43,497 nt of DNA from DASUDX01 sp036275365 (GCA_036275365.1 DASUDX010000095.1:1-43497); one strand, 5' to 3'; positions 33,767 to 42,281 are shown, counted from the stretch's first letter. Made by a program: numbers and translations. The notes: generated by a model not told the origin, from the letters alone.

Positions 33767-34660
33767 ATGGATGATCGTTGCTTCTACGGCCTGCGTGAGG
33801 TCGACCACCGCGGCGAAACCGCGCCCGCGCCCGCCGGCTTCAGCCGGCGTGACTTCCTGGTCACCAGCCTCGCCAGCGGCTTCGCCCTGGCCGCGCAGCC
33901 GGTGCAGGCCAGCGCCATCACCACCAGCAGCGAGGGCCTGACCGCCGGCTTCGTCGAGGTGCCGGTGGCCGACGGCCGGCTGCCCGCCTACCGCGCCCAT
34001 CCGGCTCAGGGCGGGCGCTTCCCCACCATCCTGGTGATCCAGGAAATCTTCGGCGTGCACGCCTACATCCAGGACATCTGCCGGCGTCTGGCGCGGCTGG
34101 GCTACTACGCCATCGCCCCGGAACTGTTCGCCCGCCAGGGCGATGTCTCGAAGATGAGCGACATCAACCAGATCCTCAGCGAGGTGGTCAGCCGGGTACC
34201 CGATGCCCAGGTCTACGCCGATCTCGATGCGGCGGCGGCCTTCGCCGAGGCCAGCGGCAAGGCCGATGGCGCACGCCTGGGCGTGATCGGCTTCTGCTAC
34301 GGCGGGCGCATGACCTGGCTCTACGCCCACCACAATCCGAAGATCAAGGCGGGCGTCGGCTACTACGGCCTGCTCGCCGGTCTGAAGTCGCCGGTCAAGC
34401 CGCAGGACCCGGTGGATATCGCCGCCCAGATCACCGTGCCGGTGCTGGGCCTGATGGCCGGCCAGGACAGCTATGTGCCCAACGCGGTGGTGGATCAGAT
34501 GCGGCGCAATCTGCGCCAGGGCAGCAGCCGCTCGGAGATCGCGGTGATTCCGGCGGTGGATCATGGCTTCCATGCCGACTACCGCCCCACCTACGACCGG
34601 GTCGCCGCCGAGTACGCCTGGAACCTGACCCAGGACTGGTTCAAGGACCACGGGCTCTGA
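33767..34660 (+). CDS. Dienelactone hydrolase-family protein with Tat signal
   Basis: The 297-residue product from ATG 33767 (GGAG 6 nt upstream) has a twin-arginine motif SRRDFL (26-31) followed by a hydrophobic stretch ending QPVQASA, so it should be exported folded. The mature part is a dienelactone-hydrolase alpha/beta fold with IQEIFGVHAYI (91-101), nucleophile Cys177 in IGFCYGG, and Asp234 and His266 (VDHGFH) completing a Cys-Asp-His triad. Tat-exported members of this family are common and the true substrate is usually unknown; a chlorocatechol pathway is not indicated by neighbours. A 133-bp gap separates it from the receptor gene; no clear terminator or promoter was seen there. Confidence 0.9.
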   Translation: MDDRCFYGLREVDHRGETAPAPAGFSRRDFLVTSLASGFALAAQPVQASAITTSSEGLTAGFVEVPVADGRLPAYRAHPAQGGRFPTILVIQEIFGVHAYIQDICRRLARLGYYAIAPELFARQGDVSKMSDINQILSEVVSRVPDAQVYADLDAAAAFAEASGKADGARLGVIGFCYGGRMTWLYAHHNPKIKAGVGYYGLLAGLKSPVKPQDPVDIAAQITVPVLGLMAGQDSYVPNAVVDQMRRNLRQGSSRSEIAVIPAVDHGFHADYRPTYDRVAAEYAWNLTQDWFKDHGL

Positions 34661-34761
34661 GGCCGGATCACCGCGCCGCCAGCCGGGGCCGCTCCGGCGG
34701 CCCTTCGGCGCGCGCGGTGAGGCTGCCACACTGAGCGCCGGAATCGCCGGACCGACTGACC

Positions 34762-35625
34762 ATGCTTGAGCCGCTGATCGACGCCATCCACGCCATCGGC
34801 CTGGAGAAGATCTTCCTCCTGCTGATGGCGCCGGTCTTCCTCGCCTGCATGATCGGCGAGGCCTGGTGGCTGGCGCGGCGCCGGCGCCAGACCTATTCCC
34901 TGCACGAAACCGGCACCAACATCAGCCTCGCCCTGAGCCATGCGGTGACCGATGGCCTCGCCTGGGCGCTGCTGATCGGGCTGTTCTACACGGTATGGGA
35001 GCACCGGCTGTTCGAGATTCCCACCACCGTGTGGAGCGTGCTGGGCCTGCTGCTGCTGCAGGATTTCTTCTATTACTGGTTCCACCGCGCCAGCCATCGC
35101 ATCCGCTGGATGTGGGCCAGTCATGTCACTCATCACTCCTCGGAGCGGATGAATCTCTCCACCGCGCTGCGCCAGAGCCTCACCTACCCGATCTCCGGCA
35201 TGTGGCTGTTCTGGCTGCCGCTGGCCTGGATCGGCTTTCGTCCGGAACAGGTGATCCTGGTGGTGGCGATCTCGCTCGGCTATCAGTTCTTCGTCCATAC
35301 CGAGGCGGTGAAAAAACTGCCGCGGCTGCTGGAAGCGGTGTTCAACACGCCCTCCCACCATCGCGTGCACCACGCGCGCAATCCCCAGTACATCGATCGC
35401 AATTACGCCGGCGTGCTGATCATCTGGGACAAGCTGTTCGGCAGCTTCGAACCGGAACAGGCGCCCTGCGATTACGGCATCGTCCGCCAGATCCACACCC
35501 GCAATCCGCTGGTGATGATGTTCCACGAATGGCGGGACATGTTCCGCGACGCCGCCCGTCCGGGCCCGCTGTGGCTGCGCCTGAAGCATCTGTGGGCGCC
35601 GCCGGAATGGACCCGCCCGCGCTAG
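34762..35625 (+). CDS. Sterol desaturase/fatty acid hydroxylase superfamily membrane protein
   Basis: This is an integral-membrane di-iron oxidase that would hydroxylate or desaturate a lipid. The 287-residue product has about four membrane segments and the three histidine clusters of the superfamily: HRASH (108-112), HVTHH (121-125) and HHRVHH (199-204), with an extra His179 in FFVHTEA. The family includes bacterial C-5 sterol desaturase-like, carotenoid and alkylglycerol-type enzymes; the substrate cannot be assigned. The stop codon shares the palindrome CTAG with the stop of the convergent DUF4282-like gene. Confidence 0.92.
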   Translation: MLEPLIDAIHAIGLEKIFLLLMAPVFLACMIGEAWWLARRRRQTYSLHETGTNISLALSHAVTDGLAWALLIGLFYTVWEHRLFEIPTTVWSVLGLLLLQDFFYYWFHRASHRIRWMWASHVTHHSSERMNLSTALRQSLTYPISGMWLFWLPLAWIGFRPEQVILVVAISLGYQFFVHTEAVKKLPRLLEAVFNTPSHHRVHHARNPQYIDRNYAGVLIIWDKLFGSFEPEQAPCDYGIVRQIHTRNPLVMMFHEWRDMFRDAARPGPLWLRLKHLWAPPEWTRPR

Positions 35626-36029
35626 CGCGGCGGCCCCTCGGGCTTGCGCTTGGGGGTCTTCCAGAAGGTGATGCGCGGGACCGTATCGGCGAGATCGCCG
35701 GTATGGCTGGCCATCTCGGTCACCTGGCTGGCAATCCGGAACACCGCCAGGCACAGCTCCAGGGCGATGCGCGAGAGCGTCACCAGCACCAGGAAGGCGA
35801 CCGGACCAACCAGCAGCAGCCGGGTCAGGCCGGTGCCCCAGGACTGGGCGAAGCCAGCCAGGGCGTAGGCGCCGACCGCGTAGGCGCTGGCGAGAATGGC
35901 GAGGCGATAGAGCGTCGGCAGCAGGCGCGGAGTCAGCCACTGGGTGAATTCCAGATCGGTCAACCCGCGCAGATAGTCGCTCAGGCCCTCCCGCAGGGCC
36001 TGGGTCTGTCGCTGCCAGCGGCGGTCCAT
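35622..36029 (-). CDS. DUF4282-like two-helix membrane protein
   Basis: The 135-residue product has a short polar N-terminus, LTDLEFTQWLTPRLLPTLYRLAI leading into a first membrane segment (about 40-62), a Gly-rich loop, and a second segment (about 69-95, LLLVGPVAFLVLVTLSRIALELCL). A polar Lys/Pro-rich tail follows. The F-x-x-x-x-T-P-x-x-x-x-x-x-Y layout resembles the DUF4282 family, whose function is unknown. It starts 2 bp after the alcohol dehydrogenase stop, so it is the last gene of that operon. It ends tail-to-tail with the sterol desaturase gene. Confidence 0.78.
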   Translation of the reverse strand: MDRRWQRQTQALREGLSDYLRGLTDLEFTQWLTPRLLPTLYRLAILASAYAVGAYALAGFAQSWGTGLTRLLLVGPVAFLVLVTLSRIALELCLAVFRIASQVTEMASHTGDLADTVPRITFWKTPKRKPEGPPR

Positions 36030-36031
36030 GC

Positions 36032-37162
36032 TCAGTCTCCGTCGAACTCGATCACCTGGCGCACCGCCTCGCCGCGCGCCAGACGGTCAAACGCCTCATT
36101 GATCGCCTCCAGCCGCAGCCGCTGGCTGAGCAGCCGGTCCACCGGCAGCCGCCCGGCGCGGTAAAGGGCGAGATAGCGCGGCAGATCGCGCGAGGGCACC
36201 GCGCTGCCCATGTAAGAGCCTTTCAGGATGCGCTCCTCGGCCACCAGGCTCACCGCCGGGATGCTCAGCATCCGGCTCGGATGCGGCAGGCCGGCGGTCA
36301 CCGTGGTGCCGCCCCGGCGGGTGGCGAGATAGGCCTGCTCGAGCACCTTCTCGCTGCCCACGGTCTCAAAGGCATAGGCCACGCCACCCTGGGTGGCCTC
36401 GCGGATCGCCGCCACCGTCTGGTCCCCCGCGGCGAGCGCCTGGCTCGCCCCCAGACTCAGGGCCAGCGCGCGCTTGGCCGGCAGCGGGTCCACCGCGATG
36501 ATCGGGTAGGCCCCGGCGGCGACCGCTCCGAGCACGGCGGCGAGGCCGACGCCACCCAGTCCGAACACCGCCACCGACTGCCCTGGCCGCACCGCGGCGG
36601 TGTTGACCACCGCACCGACTCCGGTCATCACCGCGCAGCCGAACAGCGCGGCGATGGCGGGATCGAGCTCGCGATCCACCTTGACCACCGAGCGTGCCGA
36701 CACCACCGTCTGCTCGGCAAACCCGGACACACCGAGATGGTGGTGCAGCGGGCTGCCGTGCTGCTGCCAGCGGCGCGCCCCGGACAGCAGGCTGCCGGCG
36801 GTGTTGGCCCGCGCGCCCGGTTCGCAGAGCGCGGCGCGGCCCTCGGCACAGGGTGCGCAGTGTCCGCAGCTGGGCACGAAGGAAAACACCACCGCGTCCC
36901 CGACGGCGAGATCGCCGACGCCCTCGCCGAGGGCGCACACGGTGCCGGCGGCCTCGTGACCGAGCACCATCGGCATCACCCGCGGACGGCTGCCGTCGAT
37001 CACCGAGAGATCGGAATGGCAAAGCCCGGCGGCGCGGACCCGGACCTGCACCTCGCCGGGTCCTGGCGGCGCCAGATCAACCGTTTCAATCTGCAGCGGA
37101 CGGGACTCGGCATAGGGCGCCGGCAGGCCCATCTCGCGCAGTACCGCGGCCCTGACCTTCAT
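36032..37162 (-). CDS. Zinc-dependent NAD(P) alcohol dehydrogenase (MDR family)
   Basis: The 376-residue product is a medium-chain dehydrogenase. Catalytic zinc ligands are Cys48 (GLCHSD), His69 with Glu70 (GHEAAG) and Cys176 (FGCAVMTG). The structural zinc loop is CGHCAPCAEGRAALC (99-113). The nucleotide fold is VAVFGLGGVGLAAVLGA (197-213), followed by an acidic Asp (IAVDPL) that suggests NAD. It is of the class III-like group that includes formaldehyde/glutathione and aryl alcohol dehydrogenases; the substrate is uncertain. It overlaps the thioesterase gene by four bases and is followed at once by the DUF4282-like gene. The start is ATG 37162. Confidence 0.93.
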   Translation of the reverse strand: MKVRAAVLREMGLPAPYAESRPLQIETVDLAPPGPGEVQVRVRAAGLCHSDLSVIDGSRPRVMPMVLGHEAAGTVCALGEGVGDLAVGDAVVFSFVPSCGHCAPCAEGRAALCEPGARANTAGSLLSGARRWQQHGSPLHHHLGVSGFAEQTVVSARSVVKVDRELDPAIAALFGCAVMTGVGAVVNTAAVRPGQSVAVFGLGGVGLAAVLGAVAAGAYPIIAVDPLPAKRALALSLGASQALAAGDQTVAAIREATQGGVAYAFETVGSEKVLEQAYLATRRGGTTVTAGLPHPSRMLSIPAVSLVAEERILKGSYMGSAVPSRDLPRYLALYRAGRLPVDRLLSQRLRLEAINEAFDRLARGEAVRQVIEFDGD

Positions 37163-37602
37163 GCGCGCCTCTCCAGTGCGGCCAGCGCGGCGCGCAGCGC
37201 CGGGGGCGGCTCAACCGGCCGCCGCTGCTGGCGGTCGACGAAGACATGGACGAACCAGCCCTCGGCCGCGGGGCCCGGTGCGCCCTCCGCAAACAGCGCA
37301 ATCTCGTAGCGCACGCTGCGCCGGCCCAGATGACCCACCCGCAACGCGCCCTCGATCTCGCCGGGAAAGGCCAGTGGGCCGAGGAAGCGGCAATGGGATT
37401 CCGCGCAGAGCCCGATCACCTCGCCGTGGTGGATATCCAGCCCGCCCTGGCGGATCAGGTAGCGGTTGATCAGGGTGTCGAAATAACCGTAGTACTCGAC
37501 ATTGTTGACATGGCCATAGACATCATTGTCCTTCCAGCGCGTCTGCAGGCGGTCGAAATGCCGGTACTGACTGCGGGAAATCACCGTTTCTGGACTGTTC
37601 AT
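37159..37602 (-). CDS. Acyl-CoA thioesterase (4HBT, YbgC-like hotdog fold)
   Basis: The 147-residue product has the hotdog active-site motif RWKDNDVYGHVNNVEYYGYFD, with Asp27 as probable catalytic acid. It continues with CRFLGPLAFPGEIEGALRV and RSVRYEIALFAEG. Such proteins hydrolyse short or medium acyl-CoA or aromatic acyl-CoA thioesters. It is first in a three-gene minus-strand operon with the zinc alcohol dehydrogenase and the DUF4282-like protein, suggesting an alcohol-to-acyl conversion route whose substrate is unknown. The start is ATG 37602. Confidence 0.92.
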   Translation of the reverse strand: MNSPETVISRSQYRHFDRLQTRWKDNDVYGHVNNVEYYGYFDTLINRYLIRQGGLDIHHGEVIGLCAESHCRFLGPLAFPGEIEGALRVGHLGRRSVRYEIALFAEGAPGPAAEGWFVHVFVDRQQRRPVEPPPALRAALAALERRA

Positions 37603-37658
37603 GGGTAGAAAATGAGGGAGGACAATGGGAATGGCCGCACCCGCCGGCGAATATTTGT

Positions 37659-37664
37659 CATAAT
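37659..37664 (+). promoter_or_regulatory. Possible -10 element of the H-NS-like gene
   Basis: CATAAT lies in a short AT-rich pocket (about 37650-37664) of the 137-bp divergent gap, about 75 bp before the ATG. A convincing -35 at 16-18 bp is not present, so this is weak. AT-rich sequence here would also suit autoregulation by an H-NS-like protein. Confidence 0.3.
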
Positions 37665-37739
37665 GCGCGCAGGCCGCCCCCGGACGTACGGCCTGGTTTT
37701 ACCGATTCACCTCCAGCCACACCATACAGAGACCATCCA

Positions 37740-38048
37740 ATGACCAATCTCGCCGATATCCGCAAGCAGATCGAAGCGCTCGAAGCGCAGGCTGCCGCGC
37801 TGGTGCAGAAGGAAAAGCAGGGCGCCATTGCCCAGGCCAAGAAGATCATCGCCGAATTCAACCTCACCGCCAGCGACCTCGGCTTCGGTGGCAGCCGCCG
37901 CGCCAGCCGCGGTCCGCGCAGCGGCGCCGCGGTGAAGTATCGCAATGCCAAGGGGGAAACCTGGAGCGGCGGCCGTGGCCGCAAGCCGAAGTGGGTGAGC
38001 GAGGCACTGGCCCGCGGCGAGGACATCGAAAAGTACCGCGTCGGCTGA
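37740..38048 (+). CDS. H-NS histone-family nucleoid protein
   Basis: The 102-residue product has an N-terminal coiled-coil (about 3-45, LADIRKQIEALEAQAAALVQKEKQ) for oligomerisation and a Gly/Arg/Ser-rich linker. Its C-terminal H-NS DNA-binding domain is VKYRNAKGETWSGGRGRKPKWV (about 65-86). The minor-groove loop reads GGRGRKP rather than the common GRGRxP, an extra Gly. It should bind AT-rich DNA and may silence foreign genes. It is monocistronic: a strong terminator begins 23 bp after its stop. Confidence 0.92.
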   Translation: MTNLADIRKQIEALEAQAAALVQKEKQGAIAQAKKIIAEFNLTASDLGFGGSRRASRGPRSGAAVKYRNAKGETWSGGRGRKPKWVSEALARGEDIEKYRVG

Positions 38049-38070
38049 ACCGCGACGGCCGTTGCAGACC

Positions 38071-38105
38071 AGCCGGGCCGCCCGCAAGGGCGGTCCGGCT
38101 TTTTC
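38071..38105 (+). terminator. Rho-independent terminator of the H-NS-like gene
   Basis: A 13-bp stem (38071-38083 with 38088-38100, one G-T wobble) closes a GCAA tetraloop and is followed by TTTTT. Its last bases touch the stop codon of the convergent gene at 38104, so it may work for both directions only weakly on the minus side, where an A tract rather than a T tract precedes the stem. Confidence 0.93.
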
Positions 38106-38877
38106 ATGTCCGGCCCCCGGGCTCCAGATGGGGCTGGCAGGCCGACCACCACTGACGCCCGAACTCGCTGATGCGCAGGCTGCGGCGCGTGAAGCGGGGG
38201 CGCAGGCCGGCCTGCTCGATCAGCTGGCACTGGGCCCGCACGCCGGCCTCGCTCTCGATCAGCTGGTAGGCGAGCTCCTGCCCCGCCTCCTCCGGCCCCA
38301 GCACCAGCAGACCGATCTCGCGCAGATGGGCGACATAGTGCGGGGTGGCCGCCGGCACGCTGATGCCGGCCTCCTTGCCGATGCTGCTCAGATTCTCCAG
38401 CCAGGGCTGCACCGTCACCCCCAGGCGGTTGGCCGCCATCAGATGACAGAGCGGCACCGCATGGCCATCGGCCAGGGCGGCCAGAATGCGGGCCTCGTCC
38501 GGCACCAGCTGGCGCAGGATGCGCCGGTTGAGCCGCTCGCGGGCCTGGTCCCCGGTCTGCTCCAGCGCCTGCTGCAGCAGGCGCTCCAGCTCGCGTGGCA
38601 GCGGCGCCGCCTCGGTCTCCCGCAGCGGCTGCAGCTCGCGGCCCGCGGCGGGGGACAGTGGCGCCGGCAACCCGGCGGCGCCGACGGTGTCGAGCTTGCG
38701 CTTGAGCACGGTCAGGGCGCGCCGTTCCGCGGCCTGCAGACTGGACTGGGCGACCCGCCCGCCGATCCGGCCGACGCCGCGCAGCAGCAGCACGCTGCCG
38801 CGGGCCAGCGCCACCAGCGCCGAGCCGCTGCCGGGGGGCGCGGAGGCGTCGTCGTCGCGATCGGCGCCGCTGCTCAT
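38104..38877 (-). CDS. DUF4393/Abi-alpha-like protein
   Basis: The 257-residue product has a polar N-terminus, a moderately hydrophobic segment (about 19-42), a Gln/Glu/Arg-rich helical middle (ELERLLQQALEQTGDQARERL), then ILRQLVPDEARILAALADG and WLENLSSIGKEAGISVPAATPHYVAHLREIGLLVLGPEE. The C-terminus ends RISEFGRQWWSACQP, like a winged-helix tail. The segment from LVPDEARIL on resembles the DUF4393 (Abi-alpha) family, whose name comes from an abortive-infection connection; this is a pattern match only. It lies 21 bp after the DUF1302 gene on the same strand and is probably cotranscribed with it. Confidence 0.7.
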   Translation of the reverse strand: MSSGADRDDDASAPPGSGSALVALARGSVLLLRGVGRIGGRVAQSSLQAAERRALTVLKRKLDTVGAAGLPAPLSPAAGRELQPLRETEAAPLPRELERLLQQALEQTGDQARERLNRRILRQLVPDEARILAALADGHAVPLCHLMAANRLGVTVQPWLENLSSIGKEAGISVPAATPHYVAHLREIGLLVLGPEEAGQELAYQLIESEAGVRAQCQLIEQAGLRPRFTRRSLRISEFGRQWWSACQPHLEPGGRT

Positions 38878-38898
38878 CGGAACGCTCGCCGGCGCGGC

Positions 38899-41049
38899 TC
38901 AGAACACATAGCTGAAGCTGATGGCGAGATTGTCACGATCGCGGCGGGTGTTGTGGCTGCCGGCACCAGTAAACCACTGGTAGATCACCCGCGCCGAGAA
39001 ATCCTGGTTGAAATTGATGTCGGTGCCCGCCAGGAACTCGCGGCGGCCCTCGACGAAGTTCTGCATCGGGAAAGGGGCGACGCCATTGATGTCCCAGTAC
39101 AGACCGACGGCCGGCTTGAAATTCCAGCCGAACACCACGTCGTTGTACTCGCCGAGGATGGCCTGGCGCACGCCCCAGGAGAAGCTGTCGGCGAAGCCGC
39201 GGGTCTGCTGAGTGGGGTTGAGGGTGCGCGGGTCCGGCTCGCCGTCCGGCTGGCCGGTGCCGTCGGCGCCGGGCTTGGCGCTGGTGTTCATCAGCGTGTA
39301 GCCCTCCAGCTGCAGCTCGGCCCGGTCCGGCATGTCGAGGATGTGGGTGAAGCCCACCTCGGTGAGAAAGATCAGCTGGTCGGCGCCCACCGGGTTGTCG
39401 CTGAAGGCGCGCAGCAGGGTGGCGCCGAAATTGCCGACCTTGAGCCGCTCGAAGCCGGCGATGTACTGACCCGGCGCCACCCGCTGGATGCCGCGGAAAT
39501 CGCGGACGAAGCTGGGAACCGCCACATCCGCCGCCGGGAAGGTGGCGGTGAGGAACTGACCGAGGTTGGCGGTGCCGCCGGGCAGGCCGGCGATGAACTC
39601 GTCGAAGGGCAGCCCGGCCACCCCGGCCAGGGTCTCGAGCAGCGCCCCCAGCCCGGTCGGATCGGCCTGGATCTCGTTGGCCGGGAAGGCCGGCTGCACG
39701 CCGGCGAACACCACATCCGGAATATGCACCTGCACCGGCAGATTGGGCCGGTAGGCGTATTCGGCGGACAGCGAGAAATCGCCGAGGTTGGTGTTGAAGC
39801 TGAAGCCGAACATCCGGATGTCCTCGGGATATTCGATCAGCGCGGTCAGGGTGTCGATCGGCAGCGGCTCGCCCCCCATCTGGCCGGGCAGACGCGGCAG
39901 GCTGCCATTGAAGCCGTCGCACATCTGGAAGGCCTCGATCGAATCGGTGGCATCGCGCAGACAGGAATCTTCGGTGGCGATCACCGAGACCAGCGGCAGG
40001 CGCGAGTGGTAGTTGAGGAAGTACAGACTCAGCTCGGTGCCGCCATTGAGCCACTCCGCGTAGTAATTCAGACGGGCGCCGTACTGACCCTCGTTGGGGG
40101 CCTCGATCTCCACCGGATAGACCGTCACGGTGGTGCTGCTGACCAGGCTCAGCGGACCGGCGAAGGTGAACTGGCGGTCCGGGTCCTCGCTGAACTGGCC
40201 GAGACCGACGATGGCGTACTCGCCGCCGCCGACGATGTCGGAGTCCGAGAAGAAACTGCCACGGGCATCCGGCTCGGTCTTGCGCCAGCCGAGCTGGTAC
40301 ATCAGATCCAGCGAGACATCCGGCACCACATCGGTGGAGAGAAACACCATCGGCACCGGCTGGAACACCTCGCTGATGATGCCGCCGGGCAGCCTCAGCA
40401 GGTTGGCGTTGGGCGGGCTGATCTCGTTGAGGCTGTTGAGCGCCAGCAGGTTGGACTCGCCCCAGCGCAGGTATTGGTTGCCCACCGCGAACACGCCGGC
40501 CCGCTCGCCGATCTGGAAGGCGTACTGCACATAGGCCTCGTAGAGCTCGGCGCCGAGCGCGAAGCGCTTCTCGATGCCCTTGCCACGCTCGCTGCGGGCC
40601 GGCTGCCAGCGGGTGTCCGGGTGACGGTCCTCGAAGTCCAGATTCACCGGGTCGACAAAGCTGATGACGCGGGTGCGGGCGAGGAACTCCCCCCATTCGA
40701 CCTTGAAGTCGGTGTTGAGCTTGGTCGCCCCGGCGACGATGTCGTACTGGTCGTAGTTGAGGTTGCCGTCGTCACCGTTGACGCCGAAGAAGGCGCCGGG
40801 GGCATCGACCAGCCGCTGGTTGGGGCCGGGATCGCCGTTGAGCGAGAGGCAGTCATCCGGCGCGCACAACCCGGGCGTGAGGTTGGTCTTGCCGATCAGA
40901 TCGTTGCTTGGCTGCTGCATGCGCACCGCCGCGCCGATCGACAGGGTGTTCTTGAAGTTGAAGGCGGCCTCTCCCCACTCCCACTCGATCGCCATCACGG
41001 GGGATGACAGCAGCAGGCCAATGGCCAGGGTCCAGCCCCGGTTCTTCAT
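38899..41049 (-). CDS. DUF1302-family outer-membrane protein
   Basis: The 716-residue product has a signal peptide (about 1-20, ending PVMA), the typical DUF1302 N-terminus with SIGAAVRMQQPSNDLIGKTN, alternating amphipathic strands, VGNQYLRWGESNLLALNSLN (about 185-204) and a C-terminal SFSYVF, as expected for an outer-membrane barrel. DUF1302 proteins occur with DUF1329 proteins and often with RND/MMPL and YCF48-like genes in hydrophobic-substrate metabolism; the molecular role is unknown. GGAGAAGGGA precedes the ATG at 41049. It diverges from an AraC regulator, and a DUF1329 gene follows that regulator, so the three probably form one regulated locus. Confidence 0.9.
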   Translation of the reverse strand: MKNRGWTLAIGLLLSSPVMAIEWEWGEAAFNFKNTLSIGAAVRMQQPSNDLIGKTNLTPGLCAPDDCLSLNGDPGPNQRLVDAPGAFFGVNGDDGNLNYDQYDIVAGATKLNTDFKVEWGEFLARTRVISFVDPVNLDFEDRHPDTRWQPARSERGKGIEKRFALGAELYEAYVQYAFQIGERAGVFAVGNQYLRWGESNLLALNSLNEISPPNANLLRLPGGIISEVFQPVPMVFLSTDVVPDVSLDLMYQLGWRKTEPDARGSFFSDSDIVGGGEYAIVGLGQFSEDPDRQFTFAGPLSLVSSTTVTVYPVEIEAPNEGQYGARLNYYAEWLNGGTELSLYFLNYHSRLPLVSVIATEDSCLRDATDSIEAFQMCDGFNGSLPRLPGQMGGEPLPIDTLTALIEYPEDIRMFGFSFNTNLGDFSLSAEYAYRPNLPVQVHIPDVVFAGVQPAFPANEIQADPTGLGALLETLAGVAGLPFDEFIAGLPGGTANLGQFLTATFPAADVAVPSFVRDFRGIQRVAPGQYIAGFERLKVGNFGATLLRAFSDNPVGADQLIFLTEVGFTHILDMPDRAELQLEGYTLMNTSAKPGADGTGQPDGEPDPRTLNPTQQTRGFADSFSWGVRQAILGEYNDVVFGWNFKPAVGLYWDINGVAPFPMQNFVEGRREFLAGTDINFNQDFSARVIYQWFTGAGSHNTRRDRDNLAISFSYVF

Positions 41050-41207
41050 GTCCCTTCTCCTCTGGGCCTAGACTGGCCCACTCGTTATTGGCGAATTCGG
41101 CACGCTAGCCGCCGAAGCGCCCCGCCCACCATTGCCCGCGGATGCCGCCGCCCTGTCATTGCGGCAAACTGGCCCCGCGTCCCTCCGTTCGCCTCCTGCC
41201 GTTGATC

Positions 41208-42224
41208 ATGACAATGCGCGATTCCGGCCTGCTGCTGCAAACCGTCCACCAGGGCATGGTCACGGCGGGGCTGGACGTGAACGCCATCTACATGCGGCTG
41301 GGCTACGACGCCGAGAAACTGCCCCTGCGCGAGCTGCGCACCCAGCACCAGCTGCAGGCTTTTTTCTGGGAAACCGTGGAAGCGGTCACCGGCGACGCCG
41401 AGGTGGGTCTGCACCTGTGTCCGCACCTGCCACCGTTCCGCGGCGAGGTCATCGAGTACCTGTTCTTCTCCAGCCCGACCTTCCGCGAGGGAATTCGTCG
41501 CGGCCTGAAGTATCTGCGTCTGGTCAGCGATGCCCTGGATGTGCAGCTGGTCGAGGAGGCCGGCCAGGCCCGCCTGGTGGTCGCCGGCACCGCGGTCAGC
41601 GCGCCGCAGCTGCGCCACACCGAGATCTGCGTCGCCTATGCCCTGATCCAGTTCGCCCGCAGCGTCAGCGAGGATCGGTTCCGCCCGCTGAGCGTGCGCC
41701 TGCGCTGCAGCCGGCGCGCCGCCCAGCGCGACTACGAGGCGGTGTTCGGCTGCCCGGTGAGCTTCGAAGGCGAGAAATCGGTGATCGAGTTCGACCCGGC
41801 GGTGCTCGCCCACCGCTCGCCGCGCCACGATCCGGATCTGCTCAGCCTGCACGAGGAACTGGCGGAGAAGCGGCTGTCCCAGCTGGCGCGCCAGGATCTG
41901 ATCGAGAAGATCCGCGCGGTGTTCGCGCGCCGGCTGGAGCTGGAGCAGTGCGATCTCGAGGAGGTGGCCCGCGAGCTGGGCCTGCCGCCGCGGCGGCTGC
42001 GCTTCGAGCTGGCCCGTGCCGGCACCAGCTTTTCCCAGATCCTGGCCGACTTCCGCTACTCGCTGGCCAAGCGCCTGCTGGCCAAGACCGAGGAGCCGAT
42101 CGAGAATGTGGTCTATCTCACCGGCTTTTCCGAGCCCAGCACCTTCTACCGGGCGTTCAAGCGCTGGGCCGGGATGACGCCGGTGCAGTACCGCGAGCGC
42201 CGCCGCGCCGGCCAGCCGGATTGA
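41208..42224 (+). CDS. AraC-family transcriptional regulator (Arabinose_bd/OruR type)
   Basis: The 338-residue product from ATG 41208 has an N-terminal ligand-sensing domain of the type in OruR-like regulators (about 10-205; LLLQTVHQGMVTAGLD, FWETVEAVTGDAEVGLHL, SPTFREGIRRGLKYLRL). The C-terminal AraC DNA-binding domain (about 235-330) has two helix-turn-helix motifs: DLEEVARELGLPPRRLRFEL and IENVVYLTGFSEPSTFYRAFKRW, then GMTPVQYRERR. A start at 41142 is possible but adds a Pro/Arg-rich peptide without family match; 41214 is also possible. Placed between the DUF1302 and DUF1329 genes, it is the likely regulator of both. Confidence 0.93.
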   Translation: MTMRDSGLLLQTVHQGMVTAGLDVNAIYMRLGYDAEKLPLRELRTQHQLQAFFWETVEAVTGDAEVGLHLCPHLPPFRGEVIEYLFFSSPTFREGIRRGLKYLRLVSDALDVQLVEEAGQARLVVAGTAVSAPQLRHTEICVAYALIQFARSVSEDRFRPLSVRLRCSRRAAQRDYEAVFGCPVSFEGEKSVIEFDPAVLAHRSPRHDPDLLSLHEELAEKRLSQLARQDLIEKIRAVFARRLELEQCDLEEVARELGLPPRRLRFELARAGTSFSQILADFRYSLAKRLLAKTEEPIENVVYLTGFSEPSTFYRAFKRWAGMTPVQYRERRRAGQPD

Positions 42225-42263
42225 CCTCCGGGCAGGCCGCCGTCGGCGCGCCAGCCCTCGCAG

Positions 42264-42281
42264 TGCCAGTGAGAGTTGGCA
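42264..42281 (+). promoter_or_regulatory. Inverted repeat upstream of the DUF1329 gene
   Basis: TGCCA-N8-TGGCA (42264-42268 and 42277-42281) lies about 70 bp before the DUF1329 start, and its right arm overlaps a -10-like CATACT (42280-42285). It could be an operator for the adjacent AraC regulator, but AraC sites are usually direct repeats, so this is tentative. Confidence 0.3.

Noticed and set aside
34661..34761. Possible terminator hairpin between the dienelactone hydrolase and sterol desaturase genes
   Set aside because: ACCGCGC and GCGCGGT can pair, but the loop is long and there is no T tract.
38062..41007. A 981-codon open frame on the plus strand
   Set aside because: It is antisense to the DUF1302 and DUF4393-like genes, with biased low-information composition and no recognisable motif.
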